Shown here: positions 16,129 through 24,176 of the stretch, piece by piece
Numbering within the stretch: the stretch's first letter is position 1
Layout: each line of letters opens with the position of its first letter
Assembly: GCF_003024715.1 (NCBI RefSeq)
Contig: NZ_PYLO01000005.1
Coordinates: 1 to 64,000 of the forward strand
DNA from: Clostridium fessum
GTDB lineage: Bacteria > Bacillota > Clostridia > Lachnospirales > Lachnospiraceae
Length of the DNA stretch: 64,000 nt
Reading direction: 5' to 3'
Notes under the pieces: model-generated
The model's database searches: none
The model's input: only the letters and a program-made list of their open reading frames with translations
What the model was told of the DNA's origin: nothing
Translations under genes and position numbers: made by a program

Positions 16129-16439
16129 TCTGGCACCTCCTTTAACGACTTTTTAAGTGCTCCATTTCAGTGGCACTCCCCTCAGACACGCCGTTTCTTT
16201 CTCATCGCTCTAACTTATATACTCCCGGGCTCCTCCCTGCACATACGCAGGAAAGAGCTCGAGAGTATATGAATCTGTTTCCATCATCCTATATGCAGGA
16301 GAGCAAAAACAAGGTTAAAATATAGATTATTGTAACTGTGAAGGTACTGAACAGTTACAGATCATTAATGTTTGTAATCGCCCCAAATCTGAACCTGGCC
16401 GATTATTTTCACTTCGTACTCTTAGTCTCAGATTGATCA
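16129..16439. other. Gene-free spacer with two hairpins
   Basis: No gene is seen. ATATACTC (16217-16224) pairs with GAGTATAT (16263-16270) around inner GGCTC/GAGCTC-like and CCTGC/GCAGG stems, a branched hairpin that may terminate or protect transcripts. A short copy of dispersed palindrome B follows at 16332-16358. Confidence 0.5.
16332..16358. repeat. Dispersed palindrome B, short copy
   Basis: GTAACTGT pairs with ACAGTTAC. The right half, TACTGAACAGTTAC, is identical to that of the copy at 23905-23944 read on its minus strand. Confidence 0.6.
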
Positions 16440-17189
16440 TTATCCTGTTGTGTACGGCGCCGGTGGTGCCTGCGACCCACCCGTTGGCTCCGGTGCTGGC
16501 TCCGACCCACCCGTTGGCTCCGGTGTTGGCTCCGACCCACCCGTTAGCTCCGGTGTTGGCTCCGGCTGGGTCGGTTTCACGCTCGGCGTCGGGTTTTCGG
16601 TCGGTTCTTTCGTCGCCGGTGCATCACTCGGTACCACACTCGGCGTTTCACTTCCACCGCCGCCTCCAGAATGTCTGCGTTCTTTGGATGTTCTGGAATT
16701 CAGCTTCGGTGTATCGGCATTGGTCGTCTCTAAGATGGTCATCGTTCCGTCTTCTGCCACTTTTACCTCAAAGCTTCTCGCCGGTCTCGGCTTGCGGCCG
16801 CCGAACGATGTGCCATCGTTTTCAAACGTATAAGGAATTCCGTTGATACTGACAACGCCCGTTGCCATCTCTCCACTGTCCGGTGTGCCAAAATAATAGG
16901 TTTTTCCATTGATCCATACGACACCGCTGACCATTTCTCCCGACGCCGTACAGAAATACTGTTTGTCCCCGTCTTTTACCCAGCCGATCTGCGGTGCTCC
17001 CTGTTCATTCAGGTAATACCATTTTCCATCGATCTGCTGCCAGCCTGTCTGCACCTGTCCGTTTAGGATGTAAGCTCTTGCACTTCCTGTACCTATCCAT
17101 TCGGCAAAAGCCGGTCCGGCATACAGGCCCATGATCAAAACGGCACTGAGTGCGCAGGCACCCACCTTCATCCATTTGCGTTTTCTCAT
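16440..17189 (-). CDS. Secreted cell-wall-binding repeat protein
   Basis: The 249-residue product has a signal peptide (a basic start, then VGACALSAVLIMGLYAGPAFA). Choline-binding-type (CW_binding) repeats follow, each with a WYYLNEQGAPQIGW or TYYFGTPDSGEMATG pattern. These bind cell-wall polymers and hold the protein on the surface. A middle segment of about 45 residues has no clear fold. A Ser/Gly stretch and a Pro/Thr/Glu-rich tail follow, with three copies of a ten-residue EPTPEPTGGS unit. There is no sortase motif. The ATG at 17189 was chosen for its spacing from GAGGAGGT. No enzymatic domain is visible, so its role may be structural or adhesive. Confidence 0.8.
   Translation of the reverse strand: MRKRKWMKVGACALSAVLIMGLYAGPAFAEWIGTGSARAYILNGQVQTGWQQIDGKWYYLNEQGAPQIGWVKDGDKQYFCTASGEMVSGVVWINGKTYYFGTPDSGEMATGVVSINGIPYTFENDGTSFGGRKPRPARSFEVKVAEDGTMTILETTNADTPKLNSRTSKERRHSGGGGGSETPSVVPSDAPATKEPTENPTPSVKPTQPEPTPELTGGSEPTPEPTGGSEPAPEPTGGSQAPPAPYTTG
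16474..16563 (-). repeat. Three tandem 30-base repeats in coding sequence
   Basis: Three nearly identical 30-base units (16474, 16504, 16534) encode the E-P/L-TGGS tail repeats. The very low divergence suggests recent expansion and a likely variable copy number between strains. Confidence 0.8.
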
Positions 17190-17350
17190 CCTCATACCTC
17201 CTCGTATTTTTATTAATCGAAAAGCTATCTTTCATGTGTTTTTTATTTTTAATTCTGGAGTTTTTCTTCTTTTTCACGATTTCAAGCTTTTCTTGTTGTA
17301 TTCATCTTATCATTTGTTTTATTTTTCTACAATTCACACTGCACAAGATG

Positions 17351-17381
17351 TCATTTTTTTACACAAGATGTAAAAAAATGA
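17351..17381. promoter_or_regulatory. 13-base inverted repeat upstream of the CW-binding gene
   Basis: TCATTTTTTTACA (17351-17363) and TGTAAAAAAATGA (17369-17381) flank a five-base spacer. The repeat is about 160 bases upstream of the surface-protein gene. It could be an operator or a weak bidirectional terminator. Confidence 0.45.
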
Positions 17382-17454
17382 TACTCTAACCTTGACAAAT
17401 TGATTTTCAGAAGCTTTCATCCACAAACACAAGGGCAGAAAAAATTCCAGAAAT

Positions 17455-17503
17455 GAAAACCCCGGCTGTGAGTGGATAAACTTACTCACAGCCGGGGTTT
17501 CAT
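17455..17503 (-). terminator. dapAB terminator hairpin
   Basis: AAACCCCGGCTGTGAGT (17457-17473) pairs perfectly with ACTCACAGCCGGGGTTT (17484-17500). It lies about 25 bases after the dapB stop. Confidence 0.8.
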
Positions 17504-17525
17504 TTTCACATCTGTATAAAATCTC

Positions 17526-18281
17526 TTAGCCGATCACATCCGCCATATCATACCGTCCTTCCGGCTTTCCTGCCAGGAATTTGGCTGCCTGTACCGCACC
17601 CTTTGCGAAAATCGCCTTGGAATAAGCTGTATGATTAAAGGTAATCACCTCATCCTGACCAGCGAAAATGACATCGTGTTCGCCTACGATTGTGCCGCCG
17701 CGGATCGCCTGAATACCAATCTCCTTCGCATCACGTTTCTCACGTGTAGCGGAACGATCGTATTTGTAATGGTATGTATTGCCCATCGCCTCGTTGATCG
17801 AATCTGCCAGCGCAATCGCCGTACCGCTCGGAGCATCCACCTTCTGATTGTGGTGTTTCTCCAGAATCTCAATATCAAATCCAGCCGGAGCCAGAATCTG
17901 CGCTGCTTCTTTCAGAAGCTTTAAGAGCATATTGATACCAAGAGACATATTTGCAGAGCGAAGAACAGCTGTCTTCTCTGCCGTCTCTTCTACCTTTGCC
18001 AGCTGTACCTCGGAAAGTCCTGTCGTACACAGAACAACCGGCATTTTCTTCTCTGCACACCAGTCGAGAAGTTCATCGACAGCTGCTGCATTGGAAAAAT
18101 CAATCACAACATCCGCTTCTACCTTACATTCGTTCAGAGACGCAAAAACCGGATAATCATTTTTCTGCTCGGTTCTCATATCAATACCCGCAACGATAGA
18201 GATCTCCTCGTCCTTCGCTGCGATTCCGGAAATAACCTGTCCCATGGCGCCATTGCAGCCATGCATAATTGCTCGTACCAT
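17526..18281 (-). CDS. dapB: 4-hydroxy-tetrahydrodipicolinate reductase
   Basis: DapB reduces the dapA product with NAD(P)H in lysine and diaminopimelate synthesis. The 251-residue protein begins with the Rossmann motif HGCNGAMGQVIS. It contains the signature EILEKHHNQKVDAPSGTA, which holds the catalytic His and Lys. IRGGTIVGEHDVIFAG follows in the C-terminal domain. Length is normal. It lies 48 bases downstream of dapA and shares its lysine-riboswitch-controlled transcript. Confidence 0.97.
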   Translation of the reverse strand: MVRAIMHGCNGAMGQVISGIAAKDEEISIVAGIDMRTEQKNDYPVFASLNECKVEADVVIDFSNAAAVDELLDWCAEKKMPVVLCTTGLSEVQLAKVEETAEKTAVLRSANMSLGINMLLKLLKEAAQILAPAGFDIEILEKHHNQKVDAPSGTAIALADSINEAMGNTYHYKYDRSATREKRDAKEIGIQAIRGGTIVGEHDVIFAGQDEVITFNHTAYSKAIFAKGAVQAAKFLAGKPEGRYDMADVIG

Positions 18282-18329
18282 CTGTTAAAACCTCATTTCC
18301 CTATCTCATCCTAATTTTAACGGTTCTTA

Positions 18330-19223
18330 TCACTCTTTCAGGCTGATTCCGTAATTTACCAGTTCTCTTCTCAGACGATCGCGGTTTGCCGGTTCCATAT
18401 CCACTAACGGTTTACGGAACGGACCCACTTCCTCGCCCATCATGTTCATCGCTTCCTTAACCGGAATCGGGTTTACCTCGCAGAACAGCGCCTCAATCAG
18501 TGGAATTGCATCTATCTGCATCTGTCTTGCCTTCGCTACATCGCCAGCCTTGAATGCCGCGCACATATCATGTACCTGACGCGGTGCCACGTTGGATAAT
18601 ACGGAGATAACGCCCTTTGCGCCCAGTGCCATCATCGGAACCGTCTGGTCGTCGTTGCCGGAGTAAATATCTACTGTTCCGCCTGACAGGCTTGCAATCT
18701 GTGCGATCGCGGAGAAATTGCCGCTTGCTTCTTTGACACCGACGATGTTCTCATATTCCTTGCACAGTGCCACGATCGTCTCCGGGGTGATATTGACGCC
18801 GGTACGGCTCGGTACATTGTACAGAAGGATCGGAAGATCAACTGCCTTTGCGACCTCTGAGAAATGAACCTTTAAACCCTTCTGGGTTGATTTATTGTAA
18901 TACGGGGATACGAGCAGAAGTCCGTCTGCGCCTGCCTTTTTCGCTTCGGTAGACAGATATACCGCTGTCTCTGTGCAGTTGGAACCGGTTCCTGCTACAA
19001 CCGGGATTCTCTTATTTACGACCTGGCATACGAAACGGATCACCTCGATGTGCTCCTCATGGCTTAATGTAGCCGCCTCGCCGGTCGTACCGCAGGCGAT
19101 AATACAGTCTGTGCCGCCAGCGATCTGTTCTTCTACGATCTGCTCCAGTTTCTCATAATTTACGCTTCCATCCTCATGAAATGGCGTTACCAGCGCTACG
19201 CCTGCTCCTTCAAAAATAGACAT
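18330..19223 (-). CDS. dapA: 4-hydroxy-tetrahydrodipicolinate synthase
   Basis: DapA condenses pyruvate with aspartate semialdehyde through a Schiff-base lysine in a TIM barrel. The 297-residue protein shows GTTGEAATLSHEEH (substrate binding), the conserved Tyr in LLVSPYYNKSTQKGL, YNVPSRTGVNI, and the catalytic lysine in GVKEASGNF. Length and motifs are complete. The ATG at 19223 follows TAAGGAGGAAACAAA. The long leader upstream contains a lysine riboswitch and a terminator, so expression should fall when lysine is plentiful. Confidence 0.97.
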   Translation of the reverse strand: MSIFEGAGVALVTPFHEDGSVNYEKLEQIVEEQIAGGTDCIIACGTTGEAATLSHEEHIEVIRFVCQVVNKRIPVVAGTGSNCTETAVYLSTEAKKAGADGLLLVSPYYNKSTQKGLKVHFSEVAKAVDLPILLYNVPSRTGVNITPETIVALCKEYENIVGVKEASGNFSAIAQIASLSGGTVDIYSGNDDQTVPMMALGAKGVISVLSNVAPRQVHDMCAAFKAGDVAKARQMQIDAIPLIEALFCEVNPIPVKEAMNMMGEEVGPFRKPLVDMEPANRDRLRRELVNYGISLKE

Positions 19224-19327
19224 TTTGTTTCCTCCTTATTCTTTTGCACGATGGCTGAGTTTCTATTCCAGAGTCCGTTTCTGTCCCCGCTTCAAACGAA
19301 TGTTTGCAGCCTGTCGGTCCTGAGCGT

Positions 19328-19353
19328 ACAAAAAGCTGGCACGACGGCCAGCT
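19328..19353 (-). terminator. Riboswitch-controlled terminator before dapA
   Basis: On the minus strand AGCTGGC-CGTCGT-GCCAGCT is followed by TTTTTG, between the riboswitch and dapA. It is the expected expression platform. Confidence 0.9.
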
Positions 19354-19372
19354 CTATGAATTCAAATCCAAA

Positions 19373-19540
19373 CTCCCAGTAGCTCCCCATCTGTCGATGA
19401 CAGTTACAGAATTCTTCATCCTGCACCCAGGAACTGCAGATACAGGCGCCGCAGCCCTTCGGCGTATCATCCTTTCAGCTGTCTTCTCCTGCACCTGCCG
19501 CATCCGACCGCTTACTGATAATCAACGCAACCTCTACTTG
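19373..19540 (-). promoter_or_regulatory. Lysine riboswitch (L box)
   Basis: The minus strand reads in order AGTAGAGGTTGCG, ATCAGTAAG, TGAAAGG, GCCGAAG, CCTGGG, ACTGTCATC and GGAGCTACTGGGAG. These are the conserved blocks of the lysine aptamer, in the right order and with the usual spacing, directly upstream of dapA. Lysine binding should favour the downstream terminator. Confidence 0.93.
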
Positions 19541-19548
19541 TTTTTTCT

Positions 19549-19577
19549 ATCTTAGCATTACTTTGAATACTTGTCAA
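19549..19577 (-). promoter_or_regulatory. dapAB promoter
   Basis: TTGACA and TAAGAT are spaced 17 bases apart on the minus strand, just ahead of the riboswitch. The -35 box overlaps the cobO stop codon. Confidence 0.85.
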
Positions 19578-20092
19578 CCGTTCATGCACGCATGATCGTT
19601 TGACGGCTTCAGGCATTCCAGGCGCGTCACCTCGTCTGCATGCTCCTCTGCCCCAGCCGGGCATACTTTTCCGGTCAGAATCAGATCGACATTCTCCTCG
19701 CGCGCTGCCAGCAGTGTTTCCAGAGCATCGTCCCCGACCAGTTTCTGATCTAACACCCCAAGAAATTCATCCAGAATCAGCATATCGCATTCGCCGGTAC
19801 AGAGTACTTTTTTTGCAAAATTATACCCGTTCTGAATATTGCAGAGCTCTTCCTTTTTGCCTTCTTCAGAGAGATTTTCATAATACTCATTCTGTTTTTC
19901 AAATCGGAATACTTTAAATGCCGGCTCCAGCTGTTTTAACCCATCTGCTGTCTCATGGCTCAGCACTCCCTTTAAGAATTGTATCATAATTACCTTCCGG
20001 CCGTGCATGGCTGCACTGACACCACGTCCCAGTGCCATCGCTGTTTTTCCCATCCCGGTGCCGAAGATGATATGAACTTTCCCCTTTTTCAT
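19574..20092 (-). CDS. cobO: Corrinoid adenosyltransferase (CobO/BtuR family)
   Basis: These enzymes transfer adenosyl from ATP to cob(I)alamin or its precursor. The 172-residue protein starts MKKGKVHIIFGTGMGKTAMA, with the P-loop shaped GTGMGKT. It also has MIQFLKGVLS, a MLILDEFLGVLD acidic motif and VDLILTGKVCPAGAEEHAD near the end, all typical. The ATG at 20092 was chosen because AGAGGAGAGGGAA precedes it and because family members start at MKKGK; an upstream start lacks a site. No other cobalamin gene is adjacent. It lies upstream of dapA in the same direction but the dapA promoter separates them. Confidence 0.85.
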   Translation of the reverse strand: MKKGKVHIIFGTGMGKTAMALGRGVSAAMHGRKVIMIQFLKGVLSHETADGLKQLEPAFKVFRFEKQNEYYENLSEEGKKEELCNIQNGYNFAKKVLCTGECDMLILDEFLGVLDQKLVGDDALETLLAAREENVDLILTGKVCPAGAEEHADEVTRLECLKPSNDHACMNG

Positions 20093-20337
20093 TTCCCTCT
20101 CCTCTTTCTGTGCCTCCCGCTGCGCTGGCGCACAGACTGTCTTTCCTGATGTCTTTTTACACACAGGCCTGTGTGTTTTATTTCTATCCATCCAATAATC
20201 GTTTTACGAATTCTGTAAACTGCCTTATTCTAGCATATTTTATCTGTTTTGGCAAGCTATGGCAAAACCAGCCATTTATCATGTCCTATCGATTGCATAA
20301 CCGGCTTCAAAATTTGCTGTAACATCCTAAACCTATC

Positions 20338-20967
20338 CTATTCTTCCACGCACTCCAGCTTGCTGACCGACACCTCGTATGCCACACGTTTCTCGCACTC
20401 TGTCTCGCTCAGTTTCTTCGTATATTCACGGCTCTGCACGCGCCCCCACACGCACACGTGGCTTCCCACGCCAAATCCGGACGCATAGCGGGCATTTCTG
20501 CCCCACGCAATACACGGTATGTAATCGGATTTTCCATACGGACGGTTGACCGCCAGCAGCATATCGGCAATCTCGCGTCCCAGCGGTGTTTTCCGGTAGA
20601 TCGGCTCCTTGCAGATATAGCCTTCCAGAAAAATCTGGTTGGTTTTGGTGTAATCCGTAAATTCTTCCAGGAAATGAATCTCACGGACAAACACAGACAG
20701 CACCAGACGGTTTTTCGCGCCCTCATGACGGTTGTAGGAACGGAACTGGCCGATCGCCTCCATCGTCATTCCGCGGTAGTCTTTCGATACATCCAGAAGC
20801 CGTTCTGAAATCATGAGTGGAATCACGTCCACCTGATCGCTCAGACGGCTGACTGCCAGGTCTGCGATATAAAATCCTTCCCCGAATACTTCGTGGCTGA
20901 ATGTAAATTCCGATACGACCTCACCAATCACGCTAACCTTGTTGTTTTCAATCATTTTTTCCGACAT
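20338..20967 (-). CDS. Double-OB-fold single-stranded DNA-binding protein
   Basis: The 209-residue protein seems to contain two OB folds. The first runs over residues about 8-105 (NKVSVIGEVVSEFTFSHEVF ... FVREIHFLEE). The second runs over residues about 115-205 (NQIFLEGYICKEPIYRKTPL, GREIADMLLAVNRPYGKSDYI, CIAWGRNARYAS, HVCVWGRVQSREY) and matches bacterial SSB closely. Standard SSB has one OB fold and an acidic tail; here the protein simply ends KLECVEE. The ATG at 20967 follows GAGGAGAGAGATACT. It may be a specialised paralogue of the replicative SSB, with a role in recombination or DNA uptake; this is inference. Confidence 0.75.
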   Translation of the reverse strand: MSEKMIENNKVSVIGEVVSEFTFSHEVFGEGFYIADLAVSRLSDQVDVIPLMISERLLDVSKDYRGMTMEAIGQFRSYNRHEGAKNRLVLSVFVREIHFLEEFTDYTKTNQIFLEGYICKEPIYRKTPLGREIADMLLAVNRPYGKSDYIPCIAWGRNARYASGFGVGSHVCVWGRVQSREYTKKLSETECEKRVAYEVSVSKLECVEE

Positions 20968-21185
20968 AGTATCTCTCTCCTCTTCTTTTTTGCAGTTTTT
21001 CACGGCAGGTTCTTGGAGTCCTGCTTCTTACTGTATATATGTATGAGGGGAATGACCGTTTTAGAAGAAGAAGTGAGGGGGAAATTTCGACAGGGTGGGG
21101 GACATGAATCGACAGAGGGAATGGGATCGGCAGAGGGACGGAAACGGCGGGGCGCGTCGTTTCCTGGATATCTCTCGCTTGAATA

Positions 21186-21220
21186 TACGAAAAGGAGCAG
21201 CTGGCTTGCGCGGCTGCTCC
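21186..21220 (-). terminator. typA terminator
   Basis: GGAGCAGC (21194-21201) pairs with GCTGCTCC (21213-21220), and the minus strand continues with TTTT. It ends 14 bases after the typA stop. Confidence 0.8.
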
Positions 21221-21234
21221 CACTTTACGATTAT

Positions 21235-23073
21235 TTAGCTATTTTTACGGCTGATCATCGCTCTCTTTCTCAGAGTCGGATCAAGAATCTTTTTACGGAT
21301 TCGTAAGCTGGTCGGGGTGATCTCGAGAAGTTCATCGGTATCGATGTAGTCGAGGCACTGCTCCAGGCTCATGATTTTCGGCGGAACAAGGCGAAGGGCT
21401 TCATCGGCGCTGGAAGAACGGGTGTTGGTCAGCTTTTTGGTTTTGCAGACGTTTAACTCGATGTCTTCCGGTTTTGCGCTCTGTCCGACAATCATGCCGG
21501 AGTAAACTTTAACGCCCGGTCCGATGAACAGGGTTCCGCGCTCCTGGGCATTGAACAGACCGTAGGTGATGGACTCGCCTGCCTCAAATGCAATCAGGGA
21601 TCCCTGTTTGCGGTAACTTAATTCGCCCTTGAACGGTGCATAGCCGTCAAAGCTGGTGTTTAAGATACCATTTCCCTTTGTATCGGTCATGAACTCGCCG
21701 CGGTAGCCGATGAGACCTCTGGACGGAATCGAGAACTCCAGTCTTGTGTATCCGCCGCCGATCGGGCTCATGCCCTGCAGCTCGCCTTTACGGCTGGTCA
21801 GCTTCTGGATAACAGCACCGGTAAAGTCATCCGGTACGTCGACGTAAGCGATCTCCATCGGCTCTAATTTGCGGTTTCTCTCGTCATATTTGTAGAGTAC
21901 CTCCGCCTTGCTGACTGCGAACTCAAAGCCCTCGCGGCGCATATTCTCAATCAGGACGGACAGATGCAGCTCGCCACGGCCAGATACCTTGAAGCAGTCA
22001 GCGGAGTCTGTCTCCTCTACACGCAGGCTGACATCGGTATTCAGCTCCCGCATCAGACGCTCGCGGATGTGGCGGGAAGTGATGAATTTACCTTCCTGAC
22101 CTGCCAGCGGGCTGTCGTTTACCATGAAATCCATGGAAATGGTCGGCTCAGAAATCTTCTGGAACGGAATTGCCTCCGGTTTCTCCGGTGAACACAGGGT
22201 ATCACCGATGTGGATATCTGCGATACCGGAAATCGCTACGATCGAACCGATCTTTGCTTCCTGTACTTCTACTTTATTCAGACCCTCAAACTCATAGAGC
22301 TTACCGATCTTAACTTTGCGGAACTTGTCCGGCTCATGATGGTTGACGATGACGCAGTCCTGATTTACTTTCAGGTAACCGTTGTCGATCTTACCAACGC
22401 CGATACGTCCTACATACTCGTTGTAATCAATCGTACTGATCAGAACCTGTGTCTCTGCATCCGGGTCTCCCTCCGGTGCCGGGATGTAATCCAGAATGGT
22501 CTGGAACAGCGGCTGCATATCCACATTCGGATCGTCCAGGTTCTTCTTTGCATATCCAGAACGTGCAGATGCATACAAGAACGGACAGTCAAGCTGCTCG
22601 TCGGATGCATCCAGATCCATCAGAAGTTCGAGGACCTCGTCCACAACCTCCTCCGGACGTGCTTCCGGACGGTCAATCTTATTGATACATACGATAACCG
22701 GCAGATCCAGTTCCAGTGCTTTACGCAGAACGAATTTGGTCTGCGGCATCGCGCCCTCGTATGCGTCTACCAGAAGGATAACGCCGTTTACCATCTTAAG
22801 AACACGCTCTACCTCGCCGCCGAAGTCCGCATGTCCTGGTGTATCGATAATGTTGATCTTGGTGCCGTTGTAATTAACAGCCGTATTCTTGGACAGAATC
22901 GTGATACCTCTCTCACGCTCAATATCGTTAGAGTCCATGACACGATCGACTACTTCCTGATTGGCACGGAATACACCGCTCTGGCGAAGCAGCTGGTCTA
23001 CCAGCGTCGTTTTACCGTGGTCAACGTGAGCGATAATTGCAACGTTTCTGACATCTTCCCGTTTCATTTTCAT
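21235..23073 (-). CDS. typA: Translational GTPase TypA/BipA
   Basis: TypA is a ribosome-associated GTPase related to EF-G that helps ribosome assembly and stress adaptation. The 612-residue protein has G1 AHVDHGKTT, a switch region with RERGITILSKNTAV, G3 DTPGHADFGGEVER, and G4 NKIDRPEA. Domain II, the EF-G-like domain III/V and the TypA-specific C-terminal part (YRGEFMTDTKGNGILNTSF) are all present. The ATG at 23073 (MKMKREDVRNVAII) is used. It is transcribed alone. Confidence 0.97.
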   Translation of the reverse strand: MKMKREDVRNVAIIAHVDHGKTTLVDQLLRQSGVFRANQEVVDRVMDSNDIERERGITILSKNTAVNYNGTKINIIDTPGHADFGGEVERVLKMVNGVILLVDAYEGAMPQTKFVLRKALELDLPVIVCINKIDRPEARPEEVVDEVLELLMDLDASDEQLDCPFLYASARSGYAKKNLDDPNVDMQPLFQTILDYIPAPEGDPDAETQVLISTIDYNEYVGRIGVGKIDNGYLKVNQDCVIVNHHEPDKFRKVKIGKLYEFEGLNKVEVQEAKIGSIVAISGIADIHIGDTLCSPEKPEAIPFQKISEPTISMDFMVNDSPLAGQEGKFITSRHIRERLMRELNTDVSLRVEETDSADCFKVSGRGELHLSVLIENMRREGFEFAVSKAEVLYKYDERNRKLEPMEIAYVDVPDDFTGAVIQKLTSRKGELQGMSPIGGGYTRLEFSIPSRGLIGYRGEFMTDTKGNGILNTSFDGYAPFKGELSYRKQGSLIAFEAGESITYGLFNAQERGTLFIGPGVKVYSGMIVGQSAKPEDIELNVCKTKKLTNTRSSSADEALRLVPPKIMSLEQCLDYIDTDELLEITPTSLRIRKKILDPTLRKRAMISRKNS

Positions 23074-23184
23074 ATCTGCTTACTCTCTTTTCTTATGATG
23101 ATTCATTACATGTACTAATTAATAATTATTTTCTGTCACAGACAAGCATCCTGCCGTTTCGTCTTTGGCAAAGGATCCGCCCAC

Positions 23185-23209
23185 AAAATAATACAGCTTG
23201 TTATTTTAG
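23185..23209 (-). terminator. Possible yigZ terminator
   Basis: AAAATAA and TTATTTT flank a nine-base loop, 30-55 bases downstream of the yigZ stop. The stem is AT-only, so support is weak. Confidence 0.35.
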
Positions 23210-23238
23210 CATTTTTTTATCCATTATTCAATCTTTTT

Positions 23239-23889
23239 TTACAATAAAATGATTTTTCCGTCATCCATGCCAAAATAAACTTCATCCAGTTTTTCGATCC
23301 GGCATCTTCCATTTGTGCCCTCTATGAGCTTCTTCTCCGCTGCTCCCGCCTGGTCAAACGGCACCAGGATCGTCAGATCCACGCCCTCGCCGTACTCGCT
23401 GTCCAGAATCGGCAGCTCTGCTTCTGCCAAAATGTACTGCACCTTTCCAAGCCCGCTGTAGTCTGTCCCGACCTTCCATTTGCGAGCCAGGCATTTTTCC
23501 AGAACCACACAGTTTTTAAGACCTTCCTGGACCGCGCCGCCGTATGCCCGCACCAGTCCGCCGGTTCCTAAAAGTGTCCCGCCAAAGTACCGGGTCACAA
23601 CCGCACAGACGTTGTGAAGCTCGCGTCCCAACAGCACATCCAGCATCGGGCGTCCCGCCGTCTGCGCCGGTTCGCCGTCGTCGCTGCAGCGCGCCACCTC
23701 GTTATTTTCTCCGATTGTAAATGCCGAACAATGATGTCTCGCATCCCAATATTTCTTCTTGACTTCCGCAATAAATGCCGTCGCCTCTTCTTCCGATTCC
23801 ACCGGGCGGATCTCCGCGATAAAGCGGGACTTCTTCTCCACAATCTCGCCCTCTCCGCCCTGATAGACGATTTTATAGCGCTCTTTCAT
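23239..23889 (-). CDS. YigZ/IMPACT-family protein
   Basis: The 216-residue protein has the conserved IMPACT N-terminal domain: KKSRFIAEIRPVESEEEATA, DARHHCSAFTIG, and RCSDDGEPAQTAGRPMLDVL. A YFGGTLLGTGGLVRAYGGA stretch follows, with the C-terminal YigZ domain (TDYSGLGKVQYILAEAELP). IMPACT proteins influence translation control in eukaryotes; the bacterial role is not settled. The ATG at 23889 follows GGAGGAATAATC. It is a single-gene unit upstream of typA, with palindromic repeats in its own upstream region. Confidence 0.9.
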   Translation of the reverse strand: MKERYKIVYQGGEGEIVEKKSRFIAEIRPVESEEEATAFIAEVKKKYWDARHHCSAFTIGENNEVARCSDDGEPAQTAGRPMLDVLLGRELHNVCAVVTRYFGGTLLGTGGLVRAYGGAVQEGLKNCVVLEKCLARKWKVGTDYSGLGKVQYILAEAELPILDSEYGEGVDLTILVPFDQAGAAEKKLIEGTNGRCRIEKLDEVYFGMDDGKIILL

Positions 23890-23904
23890 GATTATTCCTC
23901 CATC

Positions 23905-23944
23905 GTAACTGTTCAGTAAATGCGCAGACCTGCTGAACAGTTAC
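23905..23944. repeat. Dispersed palindrome B, copy upstream of yigZ
   Basis: GTAACTGTTCAG (23905-23916) pairs perfectly with CTGAACAGTTAC (23933-23944). Its minus strand contains GGTCTGCGCATTTACTG, which recurs at 57241-57258 after GTAACTGTT. Confidence 0.75.
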
Positions 23945-24013
23945 CCTCCATCTATACACTACGCATCCTTAAAACGGACGTTTTTTCACTTCTTTAACTG
24001 CTTGTAAACCTCA

Positions 24014-24043
24014 GTTACTGTTCACGCATACGTGCTCACTAAC
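24014..24043. repeat. Dispersed palindrome A, copy 2
   Basis: A GTTACTG left arm is followed by CACG-CATA-CGTG and a right arm ending CACTAAC. It lies 70 bases from a family B copy, in the divergent yigZ/PBP spacer. Confidence 0.75.
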
Positions 24044-24111
24044 AAACCTTATCTTTTATGATACCGTAAAAAAAACTTCATGACAATAGTATTTATTTAT
24101 CCTATGAATTT

Positions 24112-24120
24112 TGATATAAT
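24112..24120 (+). promoter_or_regulatory. Extended -10 promoter of the PBP gene
   Basis: TGATATAAT matches an extended -10 element (TGnTATAAT), about 57 bases before the ATG. The -35 region is weak, as is usual with extended -10 promoters. Confidence 0.55.
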
Positions 24121-24176
24121 TGGAAATACTGTATTTATTAATAGAATGAACCACTACGAACCCAAAGGAGGTTCTC

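Noticed and set aside
16474-16563. Possible CRISPR-like array
   Set aside because: The three 30-base units abut with no spacers and are in frame within a surface-protein tail.
19574-19615. Another copy of dispersed palindrome A near the cobO end
   Set aside because: The CATGCACGCATG dyad is superficially similar, but the GTTACTG/CAGTAAC arms are missing and the sequence is coding.
22210-23118. 302-codon open frame antisense to typA
   Set aside because: It lies entirely opposite the conserved typA gene, has no recognisable motif and no ribosome binding site.
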